A stretch of DNA of 64,000 bases from Leptotrichia shahii (GCF_008327825.1 NZ_AP019827.1:248001-312000), one strand, 5' to 3'. Counted from the first letter of the stretch, positions 53,027 through 63,686 are shown. Numbers and translations: made by a program. Notes: generated by a model not told the origin, from the letters alone.

Positions 53027-56000
53027 ATGAGTATAAGAGATTTTGACAGTATTCAAATAAAGTTGGCATCGCCAGAAAAGATTTTGGAATGGTCGTATGG
53101 TGAGATTACGAAAGCCGAAACAATAAATTATAGAACATTAAAGCCTGAAATGGACGGATTATTCTGTGAGAGAATATTTGGGCCGTCTAAGGACTATGAA
53201 TGTGCCTGCGGGAAGTATAAGAGAATGCGTTACAAAGGCATGGTTTGTGAAAAATGTGGTGTTGAAGTGACAACTTCAAAAGTTAGACGTGAAAGAATGG
53301 GACATATTAAACTGGCTACACCGATTGCACATATTTGGTATTCTAAAGGTACGCCCAACAAAATGAGTCTTTTGTTGGGAATTAGCACAAAAGAATTGGA
53401 ATCAGTTTTGTATTTTTCAAGATATATTGTAACTGATCCTGGAGAAACTGGGCTTGAAAAAGGTCAAATTTTGACAGAAAGAGAATATAAATTGCATGAA
53501 AGTCAATTTAAAGGTGAGTTTACAGCAAAAATGGGTGCTGAAGGAGTTTTAACTTTACTTGAGGAAATTGATTTACATGAATTGGAAAGTAAACTTCAAA
53601 ATGAGATGGATGTGGAACATTCTACACAAAAAAGAAGAAAAGTTATAAAAAGATTAAAAGTAGTAAGAGATTTGATAGAAGCTGGAAATAGACCTGAATG
53701 GATGATTTTAACTGTGTTGCCAGTTATTCCAGCTGATTTAAGACCGATGGTTCAATTAGATGGTGGAAGATTTGCTACTTCTGACTTGAATGATTTGTAT
53801 AGAAGAGTAATTAATAGAAATATCAGGCTTAAAAAATTGATGTCAATTAAAGCTCCTGAGATTGTAATAAAAAATGAAAAGAGAATGTTGCAGGAAGCTG
53901 TAGATGCGTTAATTGATAATGGTAGACGTGGAAAACCTGTTGTTAATCAAAGCAACAGGGAATTGAAATCACTTTCTGATATGTTAAAAGGGAAACAAGG
54001 ACGTTTTAGACAAAATTTATTGGGAAAACGTGTGGATTATTCAGGAAGGTCGGTTATTGTCGTTGGACCAAGCTTGAAAATGAATCAATGTGGATTGCCT
54101 AAAAAGATGGCACTTGAACTGTATAAGCCATTCTTGATGAGAGAACTTGTAAAAAGAGAATTGGCTTCAAATATTAAAGTTGCTAAGAAAATGGTAGAAG
54201 AAGAAGATGAAAATGTATGGGAATTGATTGAAGAAATTATTAAAAATCACCCTGTGCTTCTAAATCGTGCTCCAACGTTGCATAGACTTTCGATTCAGGC
54301 ATTTGAGCCAATCTTGATAGAAGGAAAGGCAATAAGACTTCATCCGCTTGTATGTTCTGCATTTAATGCGGATTTCGATGGTGACCAAATGGCAGTTCAC
54401 TTAGTATTATCTCAAGAAGCGCAAATGGAAGCAAAATTACTTATGCTTGCTACAAATAATATTATAGCTCCTTCCAATGGTGGACCGATAGCCGTTCCGT
54501 CACAAGATATGGTAATGGGATGTTATTATATGACGAAAGAGAAAAAAGGTTCAAAAGGAGAAGGAAAGGTATTTTCTAGCAGAAATCAGTTAATTACTGC
54601 TTATCAAAGCGGAAAAATATCAGTTCATGCTGTAGTAAAAGTTAGAGTGGAAAATAGTATTCTTGAAACAACACCAGGAAGATTAATGTTTAACTTAATC
54701 TTGCCAAAAGAAGTTAGAAATTATGGAATTACATTTGGTAAAAAAGAATTGAAAAATCTAATTGCTGAACTTTATAAGAGATATGGATTTGAAAAAACTT
54801 CAAAGTTACTGGATGATATTAAAGAATTTGGGTATCATTATGGTACACTTGCTGGAATTACAGTTGGAATTGAAGATTTGAAAATTCCTGAAACTAAAAA
54901 AGAAATACTTGAAAATGCTGAAAAAGATGTAGCAGAAGTTGAAAAACAATATAAAGATGGAGAAATTATTAACGAAGAAAGATACAGAAAAACAGTGGGT
55001 ATCTGGGCAGAAGCTACTGAAAGAGTTACAAAAGATATGATGGACAATCTTGATGAATTTAATCCAGTATATATGATGGCAAACTCTGGAGCCAGAGGGT
55101 CAATCGCACAAATGCGTCAATTAGGTGGAATGCGTGGACTTATGGCGGATACGCAAGGTAGAATTATTGAAATGCCAATTAAAGCGAACTTTAGAGAGGG
55201 GCTTAATATTTTGGAATTCTTTATGTCTTCGCATGGAGCCAGAAAGGGACTTGCCGATACTGCACTAAGAACCGCGGATTCAGGATATTTGACAAGAAGG
55301 CTAGTTGATATTTCACACGAAGTTATTGTAAATCATGATGACTGCGGATGTGAACACGGAATTGTCGTATCAGACTTGATGGATGCTGGGCAAGTTATTG
55401 AAAAATTAAGTGAAAGAATTTATGGAAGAAATTTGGCAACAGATTTGGTTCATAATGGAGAAGTTATTGCGACTAGAAATACTTTGATTGATGATGAATT
55501 GATTAAAAAGATTGAAGAATTGGATATTCGTGAAGTGGAAATCAGAACACCTTTGACTTGTAAATTGGAAAAGGGAGTTTGTAAAAAATGTTACGGATTG
55601 GATCTTTCTAACCACAAGGAAATTTTGAAAGGGGAGGCAGTAGGAGTTATTGCGGCACAGTCAATCGGAGAACCTGGTACACAGCTTACAATGCGTACTT
55701 TCCATACTGGAGGAGTTGCCACAGCAGCTTCTGTTCAATCTGATTATAAAGCAGATGTTTCTGGGAAAATTAAATTTAGAGATATTTCTACCCTTGTAAA
55801 TGAAGAAGGAAAGGAAATTGTTGTTTCTCAAAATGGACGTTTGATAATAGGAAAACATAGATATGAAATTCAATCTGGTTCAGTTTTACATGTAAAAGAT
55901 GGAGACACAGTTGAAAAAGGACAAGTCCTAGTTGAATTTGACCCTTATCAAACACCGATTATTACATCTGAAGAAGGTAAAGTGGAATTTAGAGATATTT

Positions 56001-57094
56001 ATGTGAGAGAAAATATTGACATAAAATATGGAGTTACTGAAAAAGTGGCAATAAAACCTGTGGAAAGTAGCGATGTAAACCCTAGAATTATAATTTATAC
56101 AAAAGATGACAGAAGAGTGGAATATGCAGTTCCTTATGGGGCATATTTAATGGTAAATGAAGGAGAAATAGTTAAAAAAGGGCAAACTATTACAAAAATC
56201 TTGAAAACAGGAGAAGGAAATAAGGATATTACTGGAGGACTTCCTCGTGTTCAGGAATTGTTTGAAGCGAGAAATCCTAAAGGAAAAGCTATTTTATCAG
56301 AATTTGCAGGACGTGTTGTATTCTCAGATAAAAAGAAAAAAGGTATGAGATTAATCCTAATTGAAGATCCTGAAACTGGGGAATTAATTCAAGAATATAC
56401 AGTTCCTGTGGGGGAACATCTGGTTGTAACTAATGAAATGTTAATCGAAAAAGGTGCTAAAATTACAGATGGACCAGTTTCACCTCATGATATCTTAAAA
56501 ATTAAAGGGCTTGTAGAAGCACAGCAATTTATTTTAGAATCGGTGCAACAAGTTTATCGTGAACAAGGGGTTGCAGTTAATGATAAGCATATTGAAATAA
56601 TAGTAAAACAAATGTTCCAAAAAATTAAGATTAAAGAAGCTGGAGATTCGCTATTCCTTGAAGATGAATTGATTGATAAGAAAATTGTGGAACGTGAAAA
56701 TGAAATATTGATTTCAAAAGGAAAACGTCCAGCAACTTATGAGCCTGTAATACAAGGTATTACAAAAGCTGCAGTAAATACAGAAAGTTTCATTTCAGCA
56801 TCATCATTCCAGGAAACAACAAAAGTTCTTGCAAATGCTGCAGTTGAAGGAAAAACAGACAGACTTGAAGGACTTAAGGAAAATGTAATCATTGGTAAGA
56901 AAATACCGGGAGGTACTGGTTTTAGAGATTATAAATATTTGGATGCAACTTTGAAAAGTGATATCGTAGAAGATTCTGAAGTAGAAATGGAAGCTAATAC
57001 GAATGAAGGAAATGAAGAAGTTGAGGCAGTTTCAGATGTTTTAGAAAATGAAACAGTAGAATTCGTAGAAAATACAGAAGAAACAGAAGTTTAG
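53027..57094 (+). CDS. rpoC: DNA-directed RNA polymerase subunit beta'
   Basis: The 1355-residue catalytic subunit. It has the N-terminal zinc ribbon ([23 protein letters not shown]), the lid/rudder region ([39 protein letters not shown]), the active-site [12 protein letters not shown] triad of aspartates, the bridge helix ([24 protein letters not shown]), the trigger loop ([38 protein letters not shown]) and the second zinc site (CGCEHG...[13 protein letters not shown]). The C-terminal 45 residues are acidic ([20 protein letters not shown]...). GAGGAGG precedes the ATG. The intervening gene and 71 bp separate it from rpoB. Confidence 0.98.
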   Translation: MSIRDFDSIQIKLASPEKILEWSYGEITKAETINYRTLKPEMDGLFCERIFGPSKDYECACGKYKRMRYKGMVCEKCGVEVTTSKVRRERMGHIKLATPIAHIWYSKGTPNKMSLLLGISTKELESVLYFSRYIVTDPGETGLEKGQILTEREYKLHESQFKGEFTAKMGAEGVLTLLEEIDLHELESKLQNEMDVEHSTQKRRKVIKRLKVVRDLIEAGNRPEWMILTVLPVIPADLRPMVQLDGGRFATSDLNDLYRRVINRNIRLKKLMSIKAPEIVIKNEKRMLQEAVDALIDNGRRGKPVVNQSNRELKSLSDMLKGKQGRFRQNLLGKRVDYSGRSVIVVGPSLKMNQCGLPKKMALELYKPFLMRELVKRELASNIKVAKKMVEEEDENVWELIEEIIKNHPVLLNRAPTLHRLSIQAFEPILIEGKAIRLHPLVCSAFNADFDGDQMAVHLVLSQEAQMEAKLLMLATNNIIAPSNGGPIAVPSQDMVMGCYYMTKEKKGSKGEGKVFSSRNQLITAYQSGKISVHAVVKVRVENSILETTPGRLMFNLILPKEVRNYGITFGKKELKNLIAELYKRYGFEKTSKLLDDIKEFGYHYGTLAGITVGIEDLKIPETKKEILENAEKDVAEVEKQYKDGEIINEERYRKTVGIWAEATERVTKDMMDNLDEFNPVYMMANSGARGSIAQMRQLGGMRGLMADTQGRIIEMPIKANFREGLNILEFFMSSHGARKGLADTALRTADSGYLTRRLVDISHEVIVNHDDCGCEHGIVVSDLMDAGQVIEKLSERIYGRNLATDLVHNGEVIATRNTLIDDELIKKIEELDIREVEIRTPLTCKLEKGVCKKCYGLDLSNHKEILKGEAVGVIAAQSIGEPGTQLTMRTFHTGGVATAASVQSDYKADVSGKIKFRDISTLVNEEGKEIVVSQNGRLIIGKHRYEIQSGSVLHVKDGDTVEKGQVLVEFDPYQTPIITSEEGKVEFRDIYVRENIDIKYGVTEKVAIKPVESSDVNPRIIIYTKDDRRVEYAVPYGAYLMVNEGEIVKKGQTITKILKTGEGNKDITGGLPRVQELFEARNPKGKAILSEFAGRVVFSDKKKKGMRLILIEDPETGELIQEYTVPVGEHLVVTNEMLIEKGAKITDGPVSPHDILKIKGLVEAQQFILESVQQVYREQGVAVNDKHIEIIVKQMFQKIKIKEAGDSLFLEDELIDKKIVERENEILISKGKRPATYEPVIQGITKAAVNTESFISASSFQETTKVLANAAVEGKTDRLEGLKENVIIGKKIPGGTGFRDYKYLDATLKSDIVEDSEVEMEANTNEGNEEVEAVSDVLENETVEFVENTEETEV

Positions 57095-57130
57095 AAAAAT
57101 TCTAAATTAAGTGACTGATACATTCGCTAC

Positions 57131-57240
57131 CTTTGTAAAGTAAATTATAAAAAATTTCATAAACTTAGGGTTTGAATAAAATAGTCATAGTTTTTAAGTT
57201 TGATTTTAAATCGGCTTTACTATAAAAATTGTTTACAAAG
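57131..57240 (+). repeat. Dispersed 70-bp repeat bounded by 9-bp inverted repeats
   Basis: CTTTGTAAA (57131-57139) and TTTACAAAG (57232-57240) are perfect inverted repeats enclosing a segment (57150-57221) that aligns with the reverse complement of 62371-62450 almost continuously, sharing ATAAACTTAGGG, GTCATAG/ATCATAG and GCTATA/ACTATA blocks. Most differences are transitions plus one gap. It looks like a decayed MITE-like element. Confidence 0.6.
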
Positions 57241-57290
57241 TAAAGTAATTTGTCAGTTTGAAACTTAGAAAAGAAAAAATAAATTTAATG

Positions 57291-57326
57291 AATAGGGGAA
57301 TTTGTAAATATGAATTTCCCCTTATT
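57291..57326 (+). terminator. Hairpin after rpoC
   Basis: AATAGGGGAA (57291-57300) pairs with TTCCCCTTATT (57316-57326) with one bulged base. The tail is not a strong T run, so this may be a weak terminator. Confidence 0.5.
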
Positions 57327-57351
57327 CACTTAAAATAAAGGTGGTTTTTTA

Positions 57352-57897
57352 ATGAAAGGAAAACTATTTATCATCTCGGGGCCTTCAGGCTCAGGAAAAT
57401 CAACAGTCACAAAATTAGTAAAAGATAGATTAAATATCCCATTATCAATATCAGCTACAACTCGTAAGCCAAGAAATGGAGAAATCGACGGAAAAGATTA
57501 CTTTTTTTTAACTAAGGAAACCTTTGAACAAAAAATAAAAAATGATGAATTTTATGAATATGCAAATGTTCATGGCAATTATTACGGAACGTTAAAGGAA
57601 GTTGTGGAAAGCAACTTGAATAAAGGGCTAAATGTAATTTTAGAGATTGATGTTCAAGGTGCATTAATTGCGAAGGAAAAGAAAAGAGATGCTATTTTAG
57701 TGTTTTTTCGTACAAAGGATATGGAAACGCTTGAAAAAAGGCTTCGTAATAGAAATACTGATACAGAGGAAGTTATTCAGACACGTTTAAAAAATGCACT
57801 AAAAGAGCTGGAGTATGAAAAAGAGTATGATCATACAATAATAAATAATGATATTGAAGAATCTTGCCAAAAATTAATAAATATCATTAATTCGTAA
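57352..57897 (+). CDS. gmk: Guanylate kinase
   Basis: It phosphorylates GMP to GDP. The 181-residue protein has the P-loop GPSGSGKST (10-18), the GMP-binding SATTRKPRNGEIDGKDYFF and YANVHGNYYGT segments, and the lid/arginine region RLRNRNTDTEEVIQTRL. The usual N-terminal G-L-L/I-F-V/I-I-S start is seen as KLFIISGPSG. GGTGG is the nearest ribosome site. The order gmk then rpoZ is widely conserved. Confidence 0.96.
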   Translation: MKGKLFIISGPSGSGKSTVTKLVKDRLNIPLSISATTRKPRNGEIDGKDYFFLTKETFEQKIKNDEFYEYANVHGNYYGTLKEVVESNLNKGLNVILEIDVQGALIAKEKKRDAILVFFRTKDMETLEKRLRNRNTDTEEVIQTRLKNALKELEYEKEYDHTIINNDIEESCQKLINIINS

Positions 57898-57938
57898 AGT
57901 TAATATAAATTCTAAAATAATAGGAGAAATTATAAAAA

Positions 57939-58136
57939 ATGAAAAAAGAAAAAATAACAATAGATGAATTATTGACTAAAGTATCTAATAAATATGAACT
58001 TGCAATTATTTCAGGAAAAATTGCAAAAAAAGAATTTGCTAAAGGAAAATCAAAATCAGAAATAATGGATGAAGTTTTTAAGGACATTATGGAAGACGAA
58101 GTAGTAATTATTAGAGAAAAGAATGAAGAAAATTAA
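57939..58136 (+). CDS. rpoZ: DNA-directed RNA polymerase subunit omega
   Basis: A 65-residue protein with the omega pattern: TIDELLTKVSNKYELAIISGKIAKKEF, where L..K..NKYEL.....KRAR is the family core, followed by a short helix and charged tail. It is shorter than the E. coli omega but similar to those of Firmicutes. It stands directly after gmk, which supports the call. TAGGAG precedes the ATG. Confidence 0.9.
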   Translation: MKKEKITIDELLTKVSNKYELAIISGKIAKKEFAKGKSKSEIMDEVFKDIMEDEVVIIREKNEEN

Positions 58137-58156
58137 AAAAATTTATTTAAAAAGTA

Positions 58157-58184
58157 TTGACTATTTAGAAAAATAAATTATACT
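58157..58184 (+). promoter_or_regulatory. Promoter of dnaG-rpoD
   Basis: TTGACT (58157-58162), 16 nt and TATACT (58179-58184), about 50 nt before the dnaG start. Confidence 0.6.
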
Positions 58185-58233
58185 AATAGTGTAAGTATTT
58201 TTTAGTGACTGTTTTGCGGAGGAATGAAGAATA

Positions 58234-60072
58234 ATGTTTTACAGTAAAAAAGAAATACAAAAGTTAATTGACAATCTGGACATTGTTCAAGTGATTGGTG
58301 AATATGTTAATTTGAAAAAGGCAGGTTCAGATTATAAGGGGCTATCTCCGTTTAAGGAGGAAAAGACCCCTTCCTTTACAGTCAGTCCAGTAAAAAATAT
58401 TTTTAAAGATTTTAGTACTCAAATTGGTGGAAGTGTAATTTCATTTTATATGAAAATTAATGACATTGGATTTATTCAGGCGGTTGAGGAATTGTCACAA
58501 AAGTATAATATTCCGCTAAAAAAAAATAGGGGATATGAGATAGTTAATCAGGAAATTGAGAAAAAAAAGGCTGTAAATAAGGAATATTTTGAAATAATGA
58601 AGGAAGCTCAGATATTTTTTAGGGAAAATATCGAGAAGTATGATGAAGCATTGGAATATATGAAGGAGCGGGATTTTTCGCTGGATGAAATAAATAAGTT
58701 TGGAATCGGATTTGCTTCTAGCTCACGGGATGAGTTATTTCGATATTTACTAAAAAAGGATTTTCCAGAACAGAAAATAATGGAACTGGGACTTGTCAAA
58801 AGAAATGAAAATGGAGAAATCTATGATAGTTTCAGAAATAGAATAATTTTTCCAATTTATAATGCAGATGCCCAAATTGTTGGATTTGGAGGACGGATAA
58901 TTGAGAAAAATACTAACTTGCCTAAATATCTAAATTCTCCAGATTCGCCTATTTTTAAAAAAGGAAATGAACTTTTTGGAATAAAGTACCGAGGGGAAAA
59001 TATTAGAAAAAAAGGTTTTGCGATGCTAATGGAAGGTTATCTCGATGTGCTGACAGCTCAGAAAAATGGGTTTGAAAATGCGGTAGCAAGTCTTGGAACG
59101 GCATTTACCGAAGAGCAGGGAGAGCTTTTGAAAAGATATACGGATAAGGTATTGATTTCATACGATAATGATGAAGCAGGGAAAAATGCAATTGTAAAAG
59201 CTGGATATATTTTGAAAAAATATGATTTTGATGTAAAGTGCCTAGTTATGGATGGAAGTGAGAAGGATCCTGACGAGTTTTTGAGAAAAAATGGGAAAAG
59301 GGCTTTTATTGAAGTTGTAAAAAAATCGGAAGAAATTTTTGACTTTTTGACAAAGGAAGTTTCAAAGGATTTGGATTTAAATAATATAAATGGTGAGAAA
59401 AAGTTTATTGAAAGATTAAAGCCATTTTTTTCAAATATTACGAATAATCTTAGTAAAAATCTATATTTACAGCGATTGTCAGTCAATTTTGGAATTAACG
59501 ACTTTGTATTGGAAGAATCGCTAAAAAATATATCAGGTGAAACTTCACAAAGAAAAAAAAGAAAAGATTACGGAAATCAAAAAGTTCAATATAAAAAGTT
59601 AAAAGAAGACTTGAATATTGCATTGGAAGAACAGACACTTATGTACATTTTGGAATTTTACGATTCTGAAAGGAAAAGATGCGAAGAATTGTTAAATAAG
59701 GAATTTAGCCATTCTTTGTTTAATGAGCTAATAAAAAAACTAAAACTTGTAAATTTTGATATAGTACAGCTTGATAAAAATGACATTAGCGAAGAAAGCA
59801 GAGAAGTTGTAACACAATTAAAATTACGGGCAGATAAGGATATTAAGTACAAGGATAGCTATTTTAAAGATAGATATTTTATGGAAGTTTATTCTGGATG
59901 GTTTGAGCGTGAAATAAGAGAGGAAAGTAAAAAGTCAGAAGAAGAAAATAATAAAATAAAAAAAATTGAGTTAAGAAAATTGTTGTTAAAAATAAAAAAT
60001 ATTAATAAAATTGATGAAATAAAGAAATTATATGATGAATTTATATTGATAAGGAGACTGGGTTATGTCTGA
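58234..60072 (+). CDS. dnaG: DNA primase DnaG with zinc ligands lost
   Basis: The primase that makes RNA primers at the replication fork; 612 residues. The N-terminal zinc-binding domain is still recognisable ([29 protein letters not shown]...GGSVISF), but all four ligands are changed: C-P-F-H is S38-P-F-K41, and the later K-C-F-G-C is K-D59-F-S-T62. The RNA-polymerase core is intact: [19 protein letters not shown] motifs MEGYLDVL and SYDNDEAG. The C-terminal third (from about 425) is helical and divergent, presumably the DnaB-binding part. GCGGAGG precedes the ATG. rpoD overlaps its end by 8 nt. Confidence 0.93.
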   Translation: MFYSKKEIQKLIDNLDIVQVIGEYVNLKKAGSDYKGLSPFKEEKTPSFTVSPVKNIFKDFSTQIGGSVISFYMKINDIGFIQAVEELSQKYNIPLKKNRGYEIVNQEIEKKKAVNKEYFEIMKEAQIFFRENIEKYDEALEYMKERDFSLDEINKFGIGFASSSRDELFRYLLKKDFPEQKIMELGLVKRNENGEIYDSFRNRIIFPIYNADAQIVGFGGRIIEKNTNLPKYLNSPDSPIFKKGNELFGIKYRGENIRKKGFAMLMEGYLDVLTAQKNGFENAVASLGTAFTEEQGELLKRYTDKVLISYDNDEAGKNAIVKAGYILKKYDFDVKCLVMDGSEKDPDEFLRKNGKRAFIEVVKKSEEIFDFLTKEVSKDLDLNNINGEKKFIERLKPFFSNITNNLSKNLYLQRLSVNFGINDFVLEESLKNISGETSQRKKRKDYGNQKVQYKKLKEDLNIALEEQTLMYILEFYDSERKRCEELLNKEFSHSLFNELIKKLKLVNFDIVQLDKNDISEESREVVTQLKLRADKDIKYKDSYFKDRYFMEVYSGWFEREIREESKKSEEENNKIKKIELRKLLLKIKNINKIDEIKKLYDEFILIRRLGYV

Positions 60073-61243
60073 TAAAAAACAAAATTTAAAAAATAGTCTC
60101 GCAAATTTTATAAAACAGGCACGAGAGCAAAAAGTTGTAAGTTACGAAGAAATAAATTCTGTTTTGTCTATCGGATTTTCAACTGAAAAAATTGATCAGT
60201 TAATAAAAAAACTGACTGATGACGGTGTTCAAATTGTAGATACGATAAAGGAAAAGGAAGATTTGTTAAAAGTTCCTGAATCTATGGAAGATATTGAAAA
60301 AATGGAATTAACAGATTTTGAAGATTCGCATGATGAGTTTGTAGAGAGTGAAATTGATGATTCGGAAGTGGATAAATTGTTGCAGACAGATCTATTGAAA
60401 ATGGCTGAAAGTATGGATGTGGATGAGCCGATAAAGATGTATTTAAGAGAAATCGGGCAAATTCCGTTACTTAGCTATGAAGAGGAAATTGATTATGCTC
60501 AAAGAGTTTTAAATGGGGAAGAAGAAGCTAAACAAAAATTAATTGAATCAAATTTAAGACTTGTTGTCAGTATTGCAAAAAAGCACACAAATCGTGGCTT
60601 AAAAATGCTGGATTTAATTCAAGAGGGGAATATGGGTCTTATGAAAGCTGTAGAAAAATTTGAATATGAGAAGGGATTCAAATTTTCAACTTATGCAACT
60701 TGGTGGATTAGACAGGCTATAACACGTGCAATTGCTGATCAGGGAAGAACAATAAGAATACCTGTTCATATGATTGAAACGATTAATAAAATTAAAAAGG
60801 AAAGCAGAATAATTCTTCAGGAAACTGGAAAAGAGCCGACTGCGGAAGAATTGGCTGAAAAACTTGAATTACCTGTTGAAAAAGTAAAAAGTATTCTTGA
60901 AATGAATCAAGATCCAATCTCGCTGGAAACTCCAGTTGGAAGTGAAGAAGATAGCGAACTGGGAGATTTTGTAGAAGATGACAAATTTGCAAATCCTTAT
61001 GATGCGACAACAAGAGTCCTTTTAAAGGAACAGCTTGATGATGTGCTGAAAACATTAAACGAGCGGGAAGAGATGGTACTTAGATATAGATATGGACTGG
61101 ATGATGGTTCCCAGAAGACTTTGGAGGAAGTTGGAAAAATATTTAATGTAACAAGAGAACGTATCAGACAGATTGAGGTAAAAGCATTAAGAAAGTTAAG
61201 ACATCCGAGCAGAAGAAAAAAACTGGAAGATTATAGGAGCTAA
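60065..61243 (+). CDS. rpoD: RNA polymerase primary sigma factor RpoD
   Basis: The housekeeping sigma factor, 392 residues. Region 1.1 lies at 1-75, region 1.2 at [16 protein letters not shown], region 2 at [61 protein letters not shown], region 3 at [11 protein letters not shown], and region 4 at [51 protein letters not shown]. All promoter-recognition residues look standard, in line with the consensus promoters read here. The start overlaps dnaG, implying translational coupling. A strong terminator begins within its last codons. Confidence 0.97.
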   Translation: MSDKKQNLKNSLANFIKQAREQKVVSYEEINSVLSIGFSTEKIDQLIKKLTDDGVQIVDTIKEKEDLLKVPESMEDIEKMELTDFEDSHDEFVESEIDDSEVDKLLQTDLLKMAESMDVDEPIKMYLREIGQIPLLSYEEEIDYAQRVLNGEEEAKQKLIESNLRLVVSIAKKHTNRGLKMLDLIQEGNMGLMKAVEKFEYEKGFKFSTYATWWIRQAITRAIADQGRTIRIPVHMIETINKIKKESRIILQETGKEPTAEELAEKLELPVEKVKSILEMNQDPISLETPVGSEEDSELGDFVEDDKFANPYDATTRVLLKEQLDDVLKTLNEREEMVLRYRYGLDDGSQKTLEEVGKIFNVTRERIRQIEVKALRKLRHPSRRKKLEDYRS

Positions 61244-61264
61244 AATTATTATTTAGCTCCTTTT
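61236..61264 (+). terminator. Terminator of rpoD
   Basis: GGAGCTAAA (61236-61244), which includes the stop codon, and TTTAGCTCC (61252-61260) form a perfect 9-bp stem followed by TTTT. Confidence 0.9.
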
Positions 61265-61370
61265 AGATATTCAGTATAAATAATTTAGCAGGGTATTAAA
61301 TAGCTAAAGTGTAATTTCATCGGTTTTTATGTCATAAAATAAATAAAAAATAAAATAAGGGGAGAAGTAA

Positions 61371-62321
61371 ATGTTAGCCAAAATTTTTGAAGATATTAGG
61401 AAGAAGGGAAGTTTTAGTTTTGAAAAAATCATTGAGAATTATACAATGAGTGATGATGAATTTTTTGAATTTCTAAAATTTGTTCATCTGGAAAATATCC
61501 CTGAAGTTAGAAATTCAACTGATGGAAGTGATTTTATTGTGTTAGAGGATGAAAATGTTTTTATTGCGGAAAAAGACATTATAAAATCATATTTAGAAAA
61601 TATAAAGGAAAAATATGAAGAATTTGAGAAAAAGAGCGAGAGTGAAAAGGAAAATGAGGAATTAATTGATAAATATCTGAAAATTGCTGTAAAGGAAAGC
61701 CTGCTTTATTCAAAATATGGATTTTCATTTTTGGATACGGTTCAGGAGGCTACGCTTGGAATTATGTCAGGGCTGAATTATTATAGTCAAATTACAGAAA
61801 TTACAAAAGATCCTGAATTTTTTATAAAAAATTTTGCTGTAAGATATATTTTGGAATTTCAAAAGGAATTGTTAAAAGATATTAAATCTTCAGAATTATC
61901 ATATATTTTGTATTTGAAAGTAAAAATGGATAAAAGTATGGGACTTTCAATGAAGGAAATAAGCAGGCAAATGAATGTTTCAACAGAATATATTGAACAG
62001 CTGGAAATGTTATTTGATGAGGCTGAGCCTGAAGAATTAATGGAAAATACACAAATATTTGAAAAAGCGGATAAAATCACACAAATGTATATTTTAGAAA
62101 ATATTCCGAAAAAATTAAATTATTTGGATGAGCAAATTTTGGTTATGACTTATGGGCTTGATGATAAAGTTTATACAGAAAAGGAAATTGCAAAGTCATT
62201 AAATATTGCAAGACATAACGTGAAAATTTTAAAGGAGAAGGCACTTAATAAACTTTCCATTGATATGATGAGGAATGATTTTGTCGAAAATAGCGAAGAG
62301 GCAAATTATACAGTAAATTAA
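61371..62321 (+). CDS. Divergent sigma-70-like protein next to rpoD
   Basis: A 316-residue protein with a worn sigma-70 plan. Residues 90-165 resemble region 2: EELIDKYLKIAVKESLLYSKYGFSFLDTVQEATLGIMSGLNYYS compares with [11 protein letters not shown]...[18 protein letters not shown] of RpoD; the DNA-melting and -10 residues ([10 protein letters not shown]) are missing. Residues 200-225 (SMKEISRQMNVSTEYIEQLE) resemble region 3, and 250-295 (LNYLDEQILVMTYGLDDKVYTEKEIAKSLNIARHNVKILKEKALNKL) resemble region 4. It lies 127 bp behind rpoD after a terminator, with a GGGGAG site. A duplication that lost promoter opening is likely; it could be a regulator or anti-sigma-like decoy. Confidence 0.7.
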   Translation: MLAKIFEDIRKKGSFSFEKIIENYTMSDDEFFEFLKFVHLENIPEVRNSTDGSDFIVLEDENVFIAEKDIIKSYLENIKEKYEEFEKKSESEKENEELIDKYLKIAVKESLLYSKYGFSFLDTVQEATLGIMSGLNYYSQITEITKDPEFFIKNFAVRYILEFQKELLKDIKSSELSYILYLKVKMDKSMGLSMKEISRQMNVSTEYIEQLEMLFDEAEPEELMENTQIFEKADKITQMYILENIPKKLNYLDEQILVMTYGLDDKVYTEKEIAKSLNIARHNVKILKEKALNKLSIDMMRNDFVENSEEANYTVN

Positions 62322-62348
62322 TAGAATTTTTAGAAATTGGGATTCTGA

Positions 62349-62370
62349 AGCAAGGAGATTTGGTTTCTCG
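62349..62370 (+). repeat. Degenerate CAAGG-type hairpin, family copy E
   Basis: The unit begins GCAAGGAG and ends TTTCTCG, a weakened version of the CAAGGGG/CCCCTTG hairpins. It runs directly into the 70-bp dispersed repeat at 62371-62450, suggesting that both were once parts of one element. Confidence 0.45.
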
Positions 62371-62450
62371 TAAAAATATAGCAAAACTCATCTAAAACCG
62401 AACTCAAAAGCTATGATTATTTACTTAAGCCCTAAGTTTATATGATTTTT
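62371..62450 (-). repeat. Dispersed 70-bp repeat, minus-strand copy
   Basis: Read on the minus strand it aligns with 57150-57232 and 17955-18020 (shared ATAAACTTAGGG, TTAAGTAAA, ATCATAG, GAGTTCGGTTTTA). It lies between the sigma-like gene and the Nif3-family gene. Confidence 0.6.
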
Positions 62451-62559
62451 AATAGTTCGATTTTGGATGGGTTAGAGTATAAAATGAAAATACTTGACGC
62501 AAAAAGGTTGAGAAGATAGGAAAATTATAAAATAAAAAACAATGAAAGGAAATAAAATT

Positions 62560-63372
62560 ATGAAGTTATGGCAAATAATGGGAGAACTGCAGACAATTTT
62601 CAGTCCGAAAATAGCGGAAGATTGGGATAATGTTGGGTTTCTTGTGGGAGATAACACCAGAGAAATAAACAAGGTCTTATTTTGTTTGGATGTGACGGAG
62701 AAGGCTGTGCAAAAGGCTGTGGATAACAATGTGGATTTGATAATTTCACATCATCCAGTTATTTTTTCAGGATTGAAGAAAATTACAAACGAAACTGTGC
62801 ATGGGAGAAAAATTTTAAAATTAATAGAAAATAAAATAGCAGTTTATTCAATTCATACAAATTCAGATTTTGCAATAAATGGACTAAATGATTTTATAAT
62901 GGATAAATTGAATTTAGATGGTGAAAAAATAATTTTTAATGAACATGAATTTGAAGATTATAATCCAATAAAAAATAAAATGGAGCATGTTCGTGGCGGA
63001 CTTGCCAGAATTAAAATATTAAATGAAAAAATGAAACTTGGGGATTTAATAGAAAGAATAAAGGATTCACTTGGGATAAGCTATGTGAGATATGTTGGGA
63101 ATAAAAATTCTTATGTGAGAAAAATTGGTCTTGTTACAGGTGGTGGAAGTTCATTTATGTATGAAGTCGCTAATAGAATAGATGTGTTTCTTACTGGGGA
63201 TTTGAGATACCATGAAGCTTTGGATGCTTTGGAGGAAGGGCGTATTTTAGTTGATATTGGGCATTTTGAAAGTGAGTATTTATTTGTGGATATGATGGAA
63301 CAGGAAATGGGAAAATTCTTTAGAGGGGAAATGATACGGCATTTTGAAGATGAAGTATTTAAGTTGGGATAA
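62560..63372 (+). CDS. Nif3-like dinuclear metal-centre protein
   Basis: A 270-residue member of the Nif3/YbgI (DUF34) family, hexameric proteins with two metal ions in each subunit. Metal-site segments are WDNVGFLVGD, ISHHPVIFSGLKKI (H-H), VYSIHTNSDFA and, near the end, DIGHFESEYLF (H and E). Family members are often called GTP cyclohydrolase I type 2, but the true reaction is unsettled. ATG 62560 is chosen: AAAGGA (62545-62550) lies 9 nt upstream, whereas ATG 62542 overlaps it. The family often sits beside rpoD, as here. Confidence 0.9.
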   Translation: MKLWQIMGELQTIFSPKIAEDWDNVGFLVGDNTREINKVLFCLDVTEKAVQKAVDNNVDLIISHHPVIFSGLKKITNETVHGRKILKLIENKIAVYSIHTNSDFAINGLNDFIMDKLNLDGEKIIFNEHEFEDYNPIKNKMEHVRGGLARIKILNEKMKLGDLIERIKDSLGISYVRYVGNKNSYVRKIGLVTGGGSSFMYEVANRIDVFLTGDLRYHEALDALEEGRILVDIGHFESEYLFVDMMEQEMGKFFRGEMIRHFEDEVFKLG

Positions 63373-63432
63373 AATTATTTTAAAAAAAATAAAAAGAAGT
63401 CTAAAAATATACTAAAATTAGTTAAAAAAATT

Positions 63433-63460
63433 TTGAATATTTAAGACAAAGTGCTATAAT
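63433..63460 (+). promoter_or_regulatory. Promoter of the NRAMP-like gene
   Basis: TTGAAT (63433-63438), 16 nt and TGCTATAAT (63452-63460), an extended -10. It leaves a leader of about 220 nt. Confidence 0.65.
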
Positions 63461-63686
63461 ACCTATATAATTTCAAAAATTTGGTAATCAAAATATACTT
63501 AAACTTGGGAAAATTTAGAAAATTTTCATTTAATTTAATAGAGAAGTCTAGGACTTCTATAAGTGAGATTAGTTGGATTAATAAGAATTATACGAATTTA
63601 AAGTTTAAAGAGTATGATTAACCTTTAAGTCTTAGAGGAATTTACTGTAGTTTTTGAAACAAATAATAGAGAAGGAAGGTATTTTT
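63461..63686 (+). promoter_or_regulatory. Long leader of the NRAMP-like gene with a perfect hairpin
   Basis: AGAAGTC (63542-63548) and GACTTCT (63552-63558) form a perfect inverted repeat with centre TAG. I saw no clear yybP-ykoY (manganese) or M-box core, so the leader is only a candidate control region. Confidence 0.4.

Noticed and set aside
63461-63686. Possible manganese (yybP-ykoY) or magnesium riboswitch before the NRAMP-like gene
   Set aside because: The conserved core sequences of these riboswitches were not found by eye; only a simple hairpin is seen.
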